Numbered from the stretch's first letter, positions 7,620 through 16,266 are shown. The stretch: DNA of 37,088 nt from Streptomyces sp. Ncost-T10-10d (GCF_900091955.1 NZ_FMDF01000223.1:1-37088); one strand, 5' to 3'. Translations and numbers: made by a program. The notes: generated from the sequence alone by a model not told the origin.

Positions 7620-8765
7620 CTAGCCGAGCGCCTGCGTCAGATCGGCGATCAGGTCGTCGGCGGACTCGATGCCGACGGAGAGCCGGACGAGGTCGGCCGG
7701 CACCTCCAGCGGGGAGCCGGCCGCCGATGCGTGCGTCATGCGGCCCGGGTGCTCCACGAGGGACTCGACGCCGCCCAGGGACTCGCCGAGGGTGAACAGC
7801 TTCGCCCGGTTGCAGACGTGGACCGCCGCGTCCTCGCCGCCCACGACGCGGAAGGACACCATGCCGCCGAAGGCCTTCATCTGCTTGGCGGCGACCTCGT
7901 GGCCCGGGTGCTCGGGCAGTCCCGGGTAGAGGACCTGGGTGACCTTGGGGTGCCGGGTCAGCAGATCGGCGATCTTCGTGGCGTTCTCGCTGTGCCGGTC
8001 CATGCGGACCGCGAGGGTCTTGATGCCGCGCAGCACCAGCCAGGCGTCGAACGGTCCGGCGACCGCGCCCATCGCGTTCTGGTGGTACGCCAACTCCTCG
8101 GCCAATTCAGGGTCGTTGACGATCAGCGCACCGCCGACGACGTCCGAGTGGCCGCCCATGTACTTCGTGGTGGAGTGCACCACGACGTCGGCGCCCAGGG
8201 CGAGGGGCTGCTGGAGGTAGGGGCTGGCGAAGGTGTTGTCGACGACCAGTCGTGCACCCGCCGCGCGGGCCACACCGGCGATCGCGGCGATGTCGGTGAT
8301 GCCGAGCAGCGGGTTGGACGGGGTCTCCACCCAGATCGCCTTGGTGCGCGGGGTGATCGCCGCCCGTACCGCCGTCACGTCCGAGGTGTCGGCGACCGAG
8401 AAGTCGACGCCCCACCGCGAGACGACCTTCGCGAACAGCCGGAACGTGCCGCCGTAGGCGTCGTTCGGGATGACCACGTGGTCGCCGGGGGTGAGCAGCG
8501 TACGGAGCAGGCAGTCCTCGGCGGCGAGGCCGGAGGCGAAGGCGAGTCCGCGGCGGCCGCCCTCCAGGGCCGCGAGATTGTCCTCCAGGGCGGTACGGGT
8601 CGGGTTGGCGCTGCGGCTGTACTCGTAGCCGCCGCGCAGTCCGCCCACGCCGTCCTGCTTGTAGGTGGACACCTGGTAAATGGGCGGAACAACGGCGCCG
8701 GTGAGGGGATCGGCGGTGTTTCCCGCGTGGATCGCGAGAGTCTCGAAGCTGTGCTGGTCGCTCAT
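7620..8765 (-). CDS. metB: cystathionine gamma-synthase (Cys/Met metabolism PLP enzyme)
   Basis: PLP enzyme of the trans-sulfuration family, which joins an activated homoserine ester with cysteine to form cystathionine. The 381-residue protein has the family hallmarks: YEYSRSANPTRTALE (phosphate-binding region), ETPSNPLLGITDI, DNTFASPYLQQPLALGADVV, and HSTTKYMGGHSD with the PLP lysine at residue 201. Members of this family can also act as gamma-lyases or sulfhydrylases, so the exact reaction is a best guess from overall similarity to actinobacterial MetB. TACGCT stands 8 nt before the ATG with no Shine-Dalgarno sequence, suggesting a leaderless mRNA. Confidence 0.9.
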   Translation of the reverse strand: MSDQHSFETLAIHAGNTADPLTGAVVPPIYQVSTYKQDGVGGLRGGYEYSRSANPTRTALEDNLAALEGGRRGLAFASGLAAEDCLLRTLLTPGDHVVIPNDAYGGTFRLFAKVVSRWGVDFSVADTSDVTAVRAAITPRTKAIWVETPSNPLLGITDIAAIAGVARAAGARLVVDNTFASPYLQQPLALGADVVVHSTTKYMGGHSDVVGGALIVNDPELAEELAYHQNAMGAVAGPFDAWLVLRGIKTLAVRMDRHSENATKIADLLTRHPKVTQVLYPGLPEHPGHEVAAKQMKAFGGMVSFRVVGGEDAAVHVCNRAKLFTLGESLGGVESLVEHPGRMTHASAAGSPLEVPADLVRLSVGIESADDLIADLTQALG

Positions 8766-8773
8766 GGGGCCCG

Positions 8774-8779
8774 AGCGTA
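8774..8779 (-). promoter_or_regulatory. leaderless-type -10 element of metB
   Basis: TACGCT on the minus strand, separated from the metB ATG by 8 nt. This spacing would place the transcript start at or next to the start codon. Confidence 0.45.
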
Positions 8780-8833
8780 GTTCGTCGCGAGGGCGCCCAC
8801 CGGGCTACCGGGCCGTCCGGTGACAATGGGGGC

Positions 8834-9937
8834 ATGGAGATTCTCTGGTTCCTGATCGCACTGTGCATGCTCGCTGCGGTCATCGGCCCCTTTGTGCTGC
8901 GCCGCCGCGGCGGTATCCGTCAGGTCGCGCCCGGATCTCCGGACGCCGCCGATCCGGACACCTACGGCTTCGTGCGCCAGGAGGAGCTGGACATCCGGCT
9001 GCCGGGCCCGGACCAGGATCTTCTCGATGTGCTCGATGTCGTGCAGCGCTCACAGGACTGGCGGGCGGCTTCGCAGTTGCTGGCCGGTACGCCCAAGGAG
9101 GGCGAGGTGCGGTGGCAGCGGGTGCAGGCGTTCGCCGGCGCCGCCTCGCTGGAGCTGGCGCAGCAGCCCGGTATCGGTGGTTCGTGGCTGCGCAAGTGGC
9201 GGGCCGATGCGCCGAAGGACGCGGGCGGTGCGGCGGTGCACGCCGAATTCCTGGTGCAGCAGGCGTGGCGCTCGTCGACCGCAGGGACGGACGACTTCCG
9301 GATCATCCTGGAGGAGGCCCGTACGGTCTGCGGCGAGGCGGCGCTGCTGGCGCCGGGCGACCCCGTTCCGTACCTCGTCGAGCTGGCGGTCTCCCGTGGA
9401 CTCGGTTACTCGCACGAGGAGTTCGACCAGCTGTGGGCGAAGGTGATCGACCGGGCTCCGGCGCACATGGGCGCGCACATCGCCGCGCTGCACTACTGGT
9501 GCGAGAAGTGGCACGGCTCCCGCGAGGAGGCCGACCGCTTCGCCACCACGGCCGCCGCCCGCGCCCCGCAGGGCTCACTGCTGGCCGCGCTGCCGCTCTT
9601 CGCGGTGTACGAGCATCTGCCCGAGGTCAATCTCGTACAGGGCTTCTACCGGAGCGCTGTGGTGACCAAGGCGGTCGAGGGCGCCCTGTTCGCGGTGCAC
9701 GCGGCCCGCGCCGACGATCCGATGCTCGCGCACGTCCGCCATCTGCTGGTGCTGTTCCTGGTCCGGATGGAGCGCTGGTCGGAGGCGATGAACCAGCTCG
9801 TCCACATCGACGGCCACGTGGGCGCGCTGCCGTGGACCCAGAGCCCCGACCCGGCCGCCGAGTACACGGTCTACCGGGCACTGGCGGTCGCCGGCTACGA
9901 GGCGAACGGCGGCAGCCCGGCGACGCTGCCGCGGTAG
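8834..9937 (+). CDS. membrane-anchored helical-repeat protein, paralogue 1
   Basis: A 367-residue protein with an N-terminal transmembrane anchor (residues about 2-22, followed by RRRGG) and a large alpha-helical, possibly TPR-like body. Conserved blocks shared with the gene at 11967-13064 include PKDAGxAxVHA, GDPVPYLVELAVSRGLGY against the partner's DDPCPYVAEIPCALGLGY, and YWCEKWHGS against YWCHKWPGS. It may belong to a DUF4034-like family, but I am not certain. It is divergent from metB. Its last four codons and stop lie in a short direct repeat that recurs 69 bp downstream. Function unknown; position suggests it works with the M48-like protein that follows. Confidence 0.8.
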   Translation: MEILWFLIALCMLAAVIGPFVLRRRGGIRQVAPGSPDAADPDTYGFVRQEELDIRLPGPDQDLLDVLDVVQRSQDWRAASQLLAGTPKEGEVRWQRVQAFAGAASLELAQQPGIGGSWLRKWRADAPKDAGGAAVHAEFLVQQAWRSSTAGTDDFRIILEEARTVCGEAALLAPGDPVPYLVELAVSRGLGYSHEEFDQLWAKVIDRAPAHMGAHIAALHYWCEKWHGSREEADRFATTAAARAPQGSLLAALPLFAVYEHLPEVNLVQGFYRSAVVTKAVEGALFAVHAARADDPMLAHVRHLLVLFLVRMERWSEAMNQLVHIDGHVGALPWTQSPDPAAEYTVYRALAVAGYEANGGSPATLPR

Positions 9938-10181
9938 TCCTGAGCCCCGGGGCCCGGCACTCGCTGTCGGCGAACGGCGCAGTACCGCCACGCGCTGCCG
10001 CGGTAGTCGCGAGCCCCGGCACCCGCTGCCGAGGCGCTGCCCGGGCGACCGCCCGACGGTGAACGCCTGCCCCGGCGGCGAACCGGTGACACCACCGGGA
10101 CAGCGGCCCGGTGACGCCGGGGGCGGCACAGCAGTGGCGTCGGGGGCGGCGAACCGGTGACACCGCCGGGGCAGCGGCCCG
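9925..10181. repeat. two families of short direct repeats in the 402-bp intergenic region
   Basis: Repeat A (26 bp, GCTGCCGCGGTAGTC..GAG) occurs at 9925-9950 and 9994-10019 with 24/26 identity. Repeat B (37 bp, starting GGCGGCGAACCGGTGACACC) occurs at 10074-10110 and 10145-10181 with 35/37 identity. The spacings are 69 and 71 bp. The region 9938-10339 holds no convincing gene; it separates paralogue 1 from the M48-like gene. Confidence 0.7.
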
Positions 10182-10339
10182 TCGCCCGTTCTCCGGGCGA
10201 TGGCCAGGGCGGCACGGCCCCGGTCCCGGGCTGCCCGCATATCGCGTTGCCGCGCCCGTCCGCGGGACGACATACTCCGATTCCCCACGCGCACCACCAT
10301 CACCGCCACCCGTCCCCTTCCCGTGGGGGAATCCGTCCG

Positions 10340-11929
10340 ATGAGCCCAACTCTGCGTGCCGTCCGCGCCATTGCCCTGTTCGCCGGCTTCTACCTGCTGG
10401 GCATCCTCCTGCTCTCCGTCCTCTGCGTCCTCGACTGGGCCGCGTTCCGCTGGACGTGGCTCCCCGTCGCCGTGATGGTTCTCGCGCGCACCTCCGCGCC
10501 GGCGCTCCCGATCGTGCGAGGCATGTTCGTACTGCGCATACCGAGGAACGACGATGTGCGTGGACTGCACGTCGACGACACCCGGCAACCCCGGCTCTGG
10601 GCCATGATCCGCGACCTCGCCGACCGGGTCGGCACCCGCACACCCGACGACATCGTGCTCACCGACCAGGTGAACGCCTCGGCCGTCGAGGACACCAGGT
10701 TCCTCGGTCTGTTCGCCGGCCGACGCCGGCTCCTCATCGGGCTGCCGCTGATGGCCGGACTGTCCGAGGCCCAGCTGCGTTCCGTGCTCGCGCACGAGAT
10801 GACCCGCTTCGCCAACTCCGACACCCGCCTCACCGCAATCAACACGCGCGGCCGGATCCAGACCACCCGCACCATCACCCACTTCCAGGAGTGGGTGGGC
10901 AAGGCCGTCGCCATGGAGCGGGCACGCCAGGAGAAGAAGGCCGCCAAGGCGCTCGCCAAGGGCAAGAAGGCCAAGAAGATCGACCCGAGCGACGCCGGTA
11001 CCTCGCTCCGTAGGATGGCGGCGCTGTACCGGCGGTACGCGAATTTCTCCAGGCGCGTCACGCTGTCCGACACCCGCTGCGCGCAGTTCGCGGCCGACGA
11101 CGCCGCGGTGCGGATCGCGGGCCGTGACGTGACCGCGTCCGCACTGCTCGAAACCCAGGTCCTCCTCGACATGCACGAGGACTACATGGACACCTACGCC
11201 ACGCTCGGCGTGGCGGCCGGAATGCTGCCCCCGCCCGGCCAGGTCCTCGGCGGCCTACGGCATGTGCTGGCCGCGCGCAAGGACGAGCTGGACGAGATGC
11301 GCGACTCCCTGCCGTTCGAACCGTCCGCCCCTTACGCGCATCCGTGGGTCACGGAACGTATCGCCCGGATCGAGGCGCTGCCGGACGACGGGCGCGCGTC
11401 GGAGCCCGTGGAACCGGCCCTGGGCCTGCTCGTCGACACCGAGCGCACGCTGGCCGCTGCCGAGGAGCAGGTGCTGACACCTCAGATGCTGCAGCTGCGC
11501 CGCGTCGACTGGCCGGACCTGGTGCACGAGTCGATGGCGACCTACGGGAAGTGGTCCGCGCAGAAGTTCGGAACGGTGGTCGCCGAGGTGACCGGCGGCG
11601 ACGGCACGGTGACCGACACGCTCGACGCGCTCGACGCGGGCGCACAGTGGCAGATCGCCGACCGCCTCCCCAAGTCCGACGAGGCCCGGGCAGCGACCGG
11701 ACGCGCGGCCCGCGAGTTCGCCAGGCCCAAGCTGCGCGACGGGCTGAGGCAACTGGTCGAGAGCGAGTACGTGCGGCAGGGGCGGGCCCGCTGGCGCCTG
11801 TCCTGGATCGACAACGACACGTCGCTGGAGTTGCCGCGGGGCCACGAGGAAATGCTCCCGGCGGCGCTGGACGCGACGGTGGCGGATGTCCCGGACACGA
11901 AGTTGCTGCGCGCACTGCTCATCCCCTGA
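10340..11929 (+). CDS. M48-like membrane protein with degraded zinc site (pseudo-peptidase)
   Basis: A 529-residue protein with two hydrophobic N-terminal segments (about 9-32 and 38-60) and a region that aligns by eye to M48 (HtpX/Ste24-like) peptidases: LSEAQLRSVLAHEMTRFANSDTRLTAI. The M48 consensus HExxH reads HEMTR here (His152, Glu153, Arg156), so the second zinc histidine is missing. The usual third ligand in ExxAD appears replaced, QFAAD at Gln249. A catalytically inactive scaffold is the likely reading. A Lys/Ala-rich charged linker spans about 190-215, and the C-terminal 200 residues are helical. The ATG at 10340 follows GGGGGAA. It lies between two paralogous anchored proteins and is probably co-transcribed with the downstream one (37-nt gap). 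Confidence 0.75.
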   Translation: MSPTLRAVRAIALFAGFYLLGILLLSVLCVLDWAAFRWTWLPVAVMVLARTSAPALPIVRGMFVLRIPRNDDVRGLHVDDTRQPRLWAMIRDLADRVGTRTPDDIVLTDQVNASAVEDTRFLGLFAGRRRLLIGLPLMAGLSEAQLRSVLAHEMTRFANSDTRLTAINTRGRIQTTRTITHFQEWVGKAVAMERARQEKKAAKALAKGKKAKKIDPSDAGTSLRRMAALYRRYANFSRRVTLSDTRCAQFAADDAAVRIAGRDVTASALLETQVLLDMHEDYMDTYATLGVAAGMLPPPGQVLGGLRHVLAARKDELDEMRDSLPFEPSAPYAHPWVTERIARIEALPDDGRASEPVEPALGLLVDTERTLAAAEEQVLTPQMLQLRRVDWPDLVHESMATYGKWSAQKFGTVVAEVTGGDGTVTDTLDALDAGAQWQIADRLPKSDEARAATGRAAREFARPKLRDGLRQLVESEYVRQGRARWRLSWIDNDTSLELPRGHEEMLPAALDATVADVPDTKLLRALLIP

Positions 11930-11966
11930 CCGCCGTACCCGCTTCCGACCCGGACCGGAACTTTCC

Positions 11967-13064
11967 ATGACACCCCTGCTGCTCCTGTCGGCCGCCGTTC
12001 TGTGCGGGTACCTCTGGACAAAGGCCCGGAATAGGCCGCCGCAGACCGCGCAGAGCGCTCCCGGCCCGGCGGAGGCCACCGCGGAACTCGGCCTGGTACC
12101 GCCCGACGAGCTCGACACCGCGGACGCCTGCGCCCCCGACCCGCGCGACGAGGAGATACGCGCCACCGTCCGCTCCGGCGACTGGCGGGCGGGCGCCGCC
12201 TTCCTCGACGAAGTGGGCCGGGACTGGCAGGAGCGTTACCGGCGCGCCGCCGTCCTCCAGGACGAGGCCGCGGCCGACGACGCCTGGCTGCTGGCCTGGC
12301 GCGCCGCGCGGCCGAAGGACGCGGGTGCAGCCCTCGTGCACGCCGGTGCGTTGACCGGCGTCGCGGCGCAGGTCCACGGTGCGAAGCCGACGCAGCGCCC
12401 CACGTGGGAGCAGTCCTCCGTCTTCCACCAGGTGATGGTCAGGGCCCGCGAGGCATGCCACGAGGCCCAGGCGCTGGCGGGCGACGACCCTTGTCCGTAC
12501 GTCGCCGAGATCCCCTGCGCCCTGGGCCTCGGCTACGAGCCCGCCGAGTGCCGTGCCCTGTGGGCGGAGGTCGTCGAGCGCGACGCGCCCCACCTCGCGG
12601 CCGACGACGCGGTGCTCCGGTACTGGTGCCACAAGTGGCCCGGCTCGCACGCGCCGGCCGAGTGTTTCGCACGCGAGGCGGCGCGGCAGGGCGCCCCCGG
12701 CCGGCTGCTCTCGCTGCTCCCGCTGTACGCCGCGTTCAAGCAGGAGCGGGCCGACCGGAACACGGATGAGGATGTGTACTACAAGAGCCCGGAGCTGATC
12801 GCCGCGGCGGATGTCTGTCTGGTCGACGTGGCCACCGCCGTGGCGGCCGACCCCGGAGACCGGCGGATTCTCCGGGCCCGCCACCTGCTCGCCTGGACGC
12901 TGTACTGGCAGGACCGGTACGAGGAGGCGGTGGAGCAGTTCCGGGCGATCGACGGCCATTTCGATGCCGACGCCCCGTGGTCATACTTCAGGGATCCGAA
13001 GAAGTACTACATCCGCTGCCGCGGCTACAGCGCCCGGCGGGTCGTGGAGGCGAACGGCAACTGA
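11967..13064 (+). CDS. membrane-anchored helical-repeat protein, paralogue 2
   Basis: A 365-residue paralogue of the 8834-9937 product, with the same order of blocks: N-terminal hydrophobic anchor (TPLLLLSAAVLCGYLW), a region equivalent to DWRAASQLL (SGDWRAGAAFL), WRAARPKDAGAALVHAG, LGLGYEPAECRALWAEVV, YWCHKWPGSHAPAECFA, and a helical end. It carries more cysteines than its partner. The ATG at 11967 was preferred over 11886 because the upstream segment is inside the preceding gene. It follows the pseudo-M48 gene closely, so co-expression is likely. Function unknown. Confidence 0.8.
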   Translation: MTPLLLLSAAVLCGYLWTKARNRPPQTAQSAPGPAEATAELGLVPPDELDTADACAPDPRDEEIRATVRSGDWRAGAAFLDEVGRDWQERYRRAAVLQDEAAADDAWLLAWRAARPKDAGAALVHAGALTGVAAQVHGAKPTQRPTWEQSSVFHQVMVRAREACHEAQALAGDDPCPYVAEIPCALGLGYEPAECRALWAEVVERDAPHLAADDAVLRYWCHKWPGSHAPAECFAREAARQGAPGRLLSLLPLYAAFKQERADRNTDEDVYYKSPELIAAADVCLVDVATAVAADPGDRRILRARHLLAWTLYWQDRYEEAVEQFRAIDGHFDADAPWSYFRDPKKYYIRCRGYSARRVVEANGN

Positions 13065-13070
13065 CCGTCA

Positions 13071-13119
13071 CGTACGCGGTACGGGCGCCGGAATCTCCGG
13101 CGCCCGCACCGCGTTGTAC
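13071..13119. terminator. long hairpin terminator after paralogue 2
   Basis: GGGCGCCGGA/TCCGGCGCCC with an ATC loop, extended outward by ACGCGGT/ACCGCGT and a single mismatch, giving a stem of about 19 bp. Confidence 0.85.
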
Positions 13120-13154
13120 GGACCGTAAACGCCAGCCCCCGGAGGAGCCCCCGC

Positions 13155-13826
13155 ATGTTCCTGCACCGCCGTACCCCCCAGCTCCCCACCCCCGAGGAGG
13201 CCCTGAAGGGCCGCCCCGCCCCCGAATTCACCGTCCCGTCCCGCCACACGGTCCTGGGCAACCCGCTGCTGGGCCCGTACCCGGAGGGTCTGGAGGTCGC
13301 GGACTTCGCGCTGGGCTGTTTCTGGGGCGCCGAGCGCAAGTTCTGGCAGACGGACGGCGTCTGGACGACGCTCGTCGGCTACCAGGGCGGATACACGGAG
13401 AACCCCGCGTACGAAGAGGTCTGCTCGGGCCTGACGGGACACACGGAGGCGGTCCGCGTGGTCTTCGACCCGAAGGCCGTCTCGTACGCCGAGCTGCTGA
13501 AGCTGTTCTGGGAGTCCCACGACCCGACCCAGGGCTTCCGCCAGGGCAATGACGTCGGTACGCAGTACCGCTCGGCGATCTACACCCACTCCCCCGAGCA
13601 GGCGGCAGCGGTGGCGGCCTCCCGCGAGGCGTACCAGAAGGTCCTCACGGGCTCCGGGTACGGCGAGATCACCACGGAGATCCTCCCGGCCCAGGGCCGC
13701 ACGTTCTGGCCTGCGGAGGCGCATCACCAGCAGTACCTGGACAAGAACCCGGCGGGTTACTGCGGGATCGGCGGGACGGGTGTGTCCTGCCCGATCGGTG
13801 TGGCACCGGCGCCGTCCGGCGACTGA
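13155..13826 (+). CDS. msrA: peptide-methionine (S)-S-oxide reductase
   Basis: Repairs oxidised methionine (S-sulfoxide) in proteins. The catalytic motif GCFWGAE is present, followed by YQGGYTENPAYEEVCSGLTG and GHTEAVRVVFDP, all standard for MsrA. Length is 223 aa with a longer N-terminal extension (LHRRTPQLPTPEEALKGR) typical of actinobacterial forms. Further Cys residues near the C-terminus (GYCGIGGTGVSC) could act as recycling cysteines in disulfide exchange. GGAGGAG upstream supports ATG 13155. Hairpins on both sides suggest a monocistronic unit. Confidence 0.95.
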   Translation: MFLHRRTPQLPTPEEALKGRPAPEFTVPSRHTVLGNPLLGPYPEGLEVADFALGCFWGAERKFWQTDGVWTTLVGYQGGYTENPAYEEVCSGLTGHTEAVRVVFDPKAVSYAELLKLFWESHDPTQGFRQGNDVGTQYRSAIYTHSPEQAAAVAASREAYQKVLTGSGYGEITTEILPAQGRTFWPAEAHHQQYLDKNPAGYCGIGGTGVSCPIGVAPAPSGD

Positions 13827-13849
13827 CAGCAGCGTTCTCACCCAGCCTC

Positions 13850-13876
13850 CGACAGCGCCTCATCAAGGCGTTGTCG
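13850..13876 (+). terminator. hairpin terminator after msrA
   Basis: CGACAGCGCCT / AGGCGTTGTCG, an 11-bp stem with one G.U-type pair and a CATCA loop. The right arm sequence AGGCGTTGTCGGG is repeated directly about 17 bp further on. The rest of 13877-14085 shows no convincing gene. Confidence 0.65.
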
Positions 13877-14085
13877 GGATCGAGGCGTTGTCGGGCCCGG
13901 GCTCTCAGCGGGACACGATGGCCGCCGAGATCATGCGCGAGGCAGGACGCGGGATCACCGTCCCGTCCTCTTCCCCGGTATGCGCGGTCAAAGGGTCCGG
14001 CATGAGGAAGGGTTGGCCGCCTCGCCCCGGCCGGTCACTGTTTCCGGCAGGGATCGGCCATCGCATGAAGAGGAGTTACCCACCG

Positions 14086-14493
14086 ATGACGAGCGAAGGC
14101 CGCAGCGTTCCTGCCGCCCCGGCAGGCCGGCCCTGGTTCATGGCCAACGAACTTCTCGCGTTCGTCGTCGAATTGATGGCACTGGCTGCTCTGGCCCGGT
14201 GGGGTTTCGCCACCGGGGACGGCGCGGCTGCTCAGCTGGTGCTGGGGCTGGGAACCCCGGCGGTGGCCATCGTGCTCTGGGGAATGTTCGCCGCCCCTCG
14301 CGCCCGCTTCCGGCTGCCTCTCGCTTGGGTTCTGCTGGTCAAGGCGGTGGTGCTCGGCGGCGGTGTGTACGCAGTCCACGCGGTGGGGCATCCGGTGGCG
14401 GCGGCGTTCTTCGGCGTCGTCGTGGTCGTGAACACGGTCCTGGCGGAGACCCTTCGGCGCCGCACACCGCAGCGCGGAGCGCCGGCTGCCTGA
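14086..14493 (+). CDS. DUF2568 (YrdB-like) membrane protein
   Basis: A 135-residue protein with four predicted membrane helices (about 20-40, 48-66, 78-98, 100-118) and a basic C-terminus. The sequence (NELLAFVVELMALAALARWGF) resembles the YrdB/DUF2568 family of small membrane proteins of unknown function. AGGAG lies 10 nt upstream of ATG 14086; an in-frame ATG at 14065 is an alternative. Convergent with gdhA. Confidence 0.75.
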   Translation: MTSEGRSVPAAPAGRPWFMANELLAFVVELMALAALARWGFATGDGAAAQLVLGLGTPAVAIVLWGMFAAPRARFRLPLAWVLLVKAVVLGGGVYAVHAVGHPVAAAFFGVVVVVNTVLAETLRRRTPQRGAPAA

Positions 14494-14501
14494 CGTGACA
14501 G

Positions 14502-14530
14502 CGGCCCGGCCGCGGAGGGCGGCCGGGCCG
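14502..14530. terminator. bidirectional hairpin terminator
   Basis: An 11-bp perfect stem (CGGCCCGGCCG and its complement) with a 7-nt loop, between the convergent DUF2568 and gdhA genes. Confidence 0.8.
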
Positions 14531-14552
14531 GTGTGGCGTCGGATCGGCCGGA

Positions 14553-15890
14553 TCAGATGAGCCCCTGGGCGAGCATCGCGTCCGCGACCAGTTCGAAGCC
14601 GGCGATGTTGGCGCCCACCACGTAGTTGCCCGGGCTGCCGTAGCGCTCCGCGACCGTGTGGCAGGAGTCGTGGATGTGGCGCATGATCTCCGCGAGCCGC
14701 TCCTCGGTGTGGGCGAACGTCCAGGAGTCGCGTGAGGCGTTCTGCTGCATCTCCAGGGCGCTGGTGGCCACGCCGCCAGCGTTGGCCGCCTTGCCGGGGG
14801 CGAAGGCGACGCCCGCGTCCTGGAGGATGCGTACGGCCTCCGGGGTGGTGGGCATGTTGGCGCCCTCGGCGACCGCCTTCACGCCGTTGCGTACGAGGGC
14901 CAGGGCGTCGGCCTCGTGCAGTTCGTTCTGCGTGGCACACGGCAGGGCCACATCGCAGGGGACGTTCCAGAGGCCGGTGCCCGGGACGAACTTGACGTGC
15001 TCGCCGCGGCGCTCCGCGTACTCGGAGACCCGGCCGCGGCCGGCCTCCTTGATCTCCTTGAGCAGGGCGAGGTCGATGCCCTTCTCGTCCACGACGTACC
15101 CGTCGGAGTCGGAGCAGGTCACCACGGTCGCGCCGAGCTGCTGGGCCTTCTCGATCGCGTAGATCGCGACATTGCCCGAGCCCGACACGGCGACGCGCTG
15201 CCCGTCGAGGGACTCGCCACGGCTGCGGAGCATCTCGGCGGTGAAGAGCACACAGCCGTACCCGGTCGCCTCGGTGCGCGCCTGGGCACCGCCCCAGCCC
15301 AGGCCCTTTCCGGTGAGGACACCGGACTCGTAACGGTTGGTGATCCGCTTGTACTGGCCGAACAGGTAGCCGATCTCGCGGCCGCCGACGCCGATGTCAC
15401 CGGCGGGGACATCGGTGTACTCGCCGAGGTGACGGTGGAGTTCGGTCATGAACGACTGGCAGAACCGCATGATCTCGGCGTCGGAGCGGCCCTTCGGGTC
15501 GAAGTCGGCGCCGCCCTTGCCGCCGCCGATGGGCATGCCGGTGAGCGCGTTCTTGAAGATCTGCTCGAAGCCGAGGAACTTCACGATGCCGAGGTTGACC
15601 GAGGGGTGGAAGCGCAGCCCTCCCTTGTACGGTCCGAGCGAGCTGCTGAACTCGACCCGGAAGCCGCGGTTCACATGGATGTCGCCGGAGTCGTCGGACC
15701 ACGGCACCCGGAAGATGAGCTGGCGCTCCGGCTCGCAGATGCGCTCGATGATCCGGGCCTCCACGAACTCCGGCCGCTGTTCGAGGACGGGGCCGAGGGT
15801 CTCCAGGACCTCCCGTACCGCCTGATGGAATTCCTTCTCGCCCTGGTTGCGGCGGAGAATCTCCGCGTACAGCGGCTCGATGACACTCAT
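14553..15890 (-). CDS. gdhA: NADP-type glutamate dehydrogenase
   Basis: Interconverts 2-oxoglutarate plus ammonium and glutamate, a main route of nitrogen assimilation when ammonium is abundant. At 445 aa it is the size of hexameric bacterial GDH. The substrate pocket motifs PYKGGLRFHP and MPIGGGKGGADFDPKG, and the dinucleotide fold VAVSGSGNVAIYAIEKAQ, are all present. Ser/Asp after the second strand (CSDSDG) fits NADP preference. The ATG at 15890 has GGAAGGG 10 nt upstream; an ATG at 15899 (adding MTH) overlaps that site. A CCCC/GGGG hairpin (15930-15951) lies in the leader. GlnR or PhoP control is common for this gene, but I see no convincing box. Confidence 0.95.
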   Translation of the reverse strand: MSVIEPLYAEILRRNQGEKEFHQAVREVLETLGPVLEQRPEFVEARIIERICEPERQLIFRVPWSDDSGDIHVNRGFRVEFSSSLGPYKGGLRFHPSVNLGIVKFLGFEQIFKNALTGMPIGGGKGGADFDPKGRSDAEIMRFCQSFMTELHRHLGEYTDVPAGDIGVGGREIGYLFGQYKRITNRYESGVLTGKGLGWGGAQARTEATGYGCVLFTAEMLRSRGESLDGQRVAVSGSGNVAIYAIEKAQQLGATVVTCSDSDGYVVDEKGIDLALLKEIKEAGRGRVSEYAERRGEHVKFVPGTGLWNVPCDVALPCATQNELHEADALALVRNGVKAVAEGANMPTTPEAVRILQDAGVAFAPGKAANAGGVATSALEMQQNASRDSWTFAHTEERLAEIMRHIHDSCHTVAERYGSPGNYVVGANIAGFELVADAMLAQGLI

Positions 15891-15929
15891 GTGGGTCATA
15901 CCCTTCCGTGGGTCGGCATCGCGCGCGTG

Positions 15930-15951
15930 GGTGCCCCGTCCCGGGGGCACC
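15930..15951 (-). promoter_or_regulatory. leader hairpin upstream of gdhA
   Basis: An 8-bp inverted repeat, GGTGCCCC/GGGGCACC with a 6-nt loop, 40-60 nt upstream of the gdhA start. If within the transcript it could influence leader structure; role unknown. Confidence 0.35.
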
Positions 15952-16095
15952 AGCGGTCCCCCTCCCCATTGAGGGCGTCGCCCAGACATCGCACGCTCTG
16001 CGGCTCACGGAAGCGACGTACAGAACCGTTGTGGCACATCGATTGTCCCAACGGCCCCGGAAAGTCGTTCACCGCGTCCGTATTCTGAGCCGGGT

Positions 16096-16266
16096 CTACG
16101 ACTCCGCCGGGCGGCGCAGCGTCCACAGCCCCGCTCCGGACGCGAGGACGACCACGCCGGAGACGACGCTCAGCGCGATGTGCAGAGCGTCGTCGTCCAT
16201 GAGGAAGTTCAGGGAGACATTCGCGGCGACCGCCGCGCAGAGCACGATCCAGAGCAGTGCTTTCAT
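16096..16266 (-). CDS. 56-residue two-helix membrane protein
   Basis: MKALLWIVLCAAVAANVSLN, then an acidic turn DDDALH, then a second hydrophobic helix and a WTLRRPAES tail. It therefore looks like two membrane helices joined by a short acidic loop. GGAAGG lies 8 nt before the ATG. It stands alone between gdhA and the divergent polytopic gene. I do not recognise the family; similar small proteins are common in Streptomyces. Confidence 0.7.
   Translation of the reverse strand: MKALLWIVLCAAVAANVSLNFLMDDDALHIALSVVSGVVVLASGAGLWTLRRPAES

Noticed and set aside
7455..8780. Plus-strand frame covering the inverted-repeat element and metB antisense
   Set aside because: It continues antisense through all of metB without any domain; the element itself shows no coding signature.
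9925..10181. Short regular repeats as a CRISPR array
   Set aside because: Only two copies of each unit, no uniform spacers, and no cas genes nearby.
15891..16095. Search for GlnR or PhoP boxes upstream of gdhA
   Set aside because: No segment matched the known half-site layout well enough to claim.
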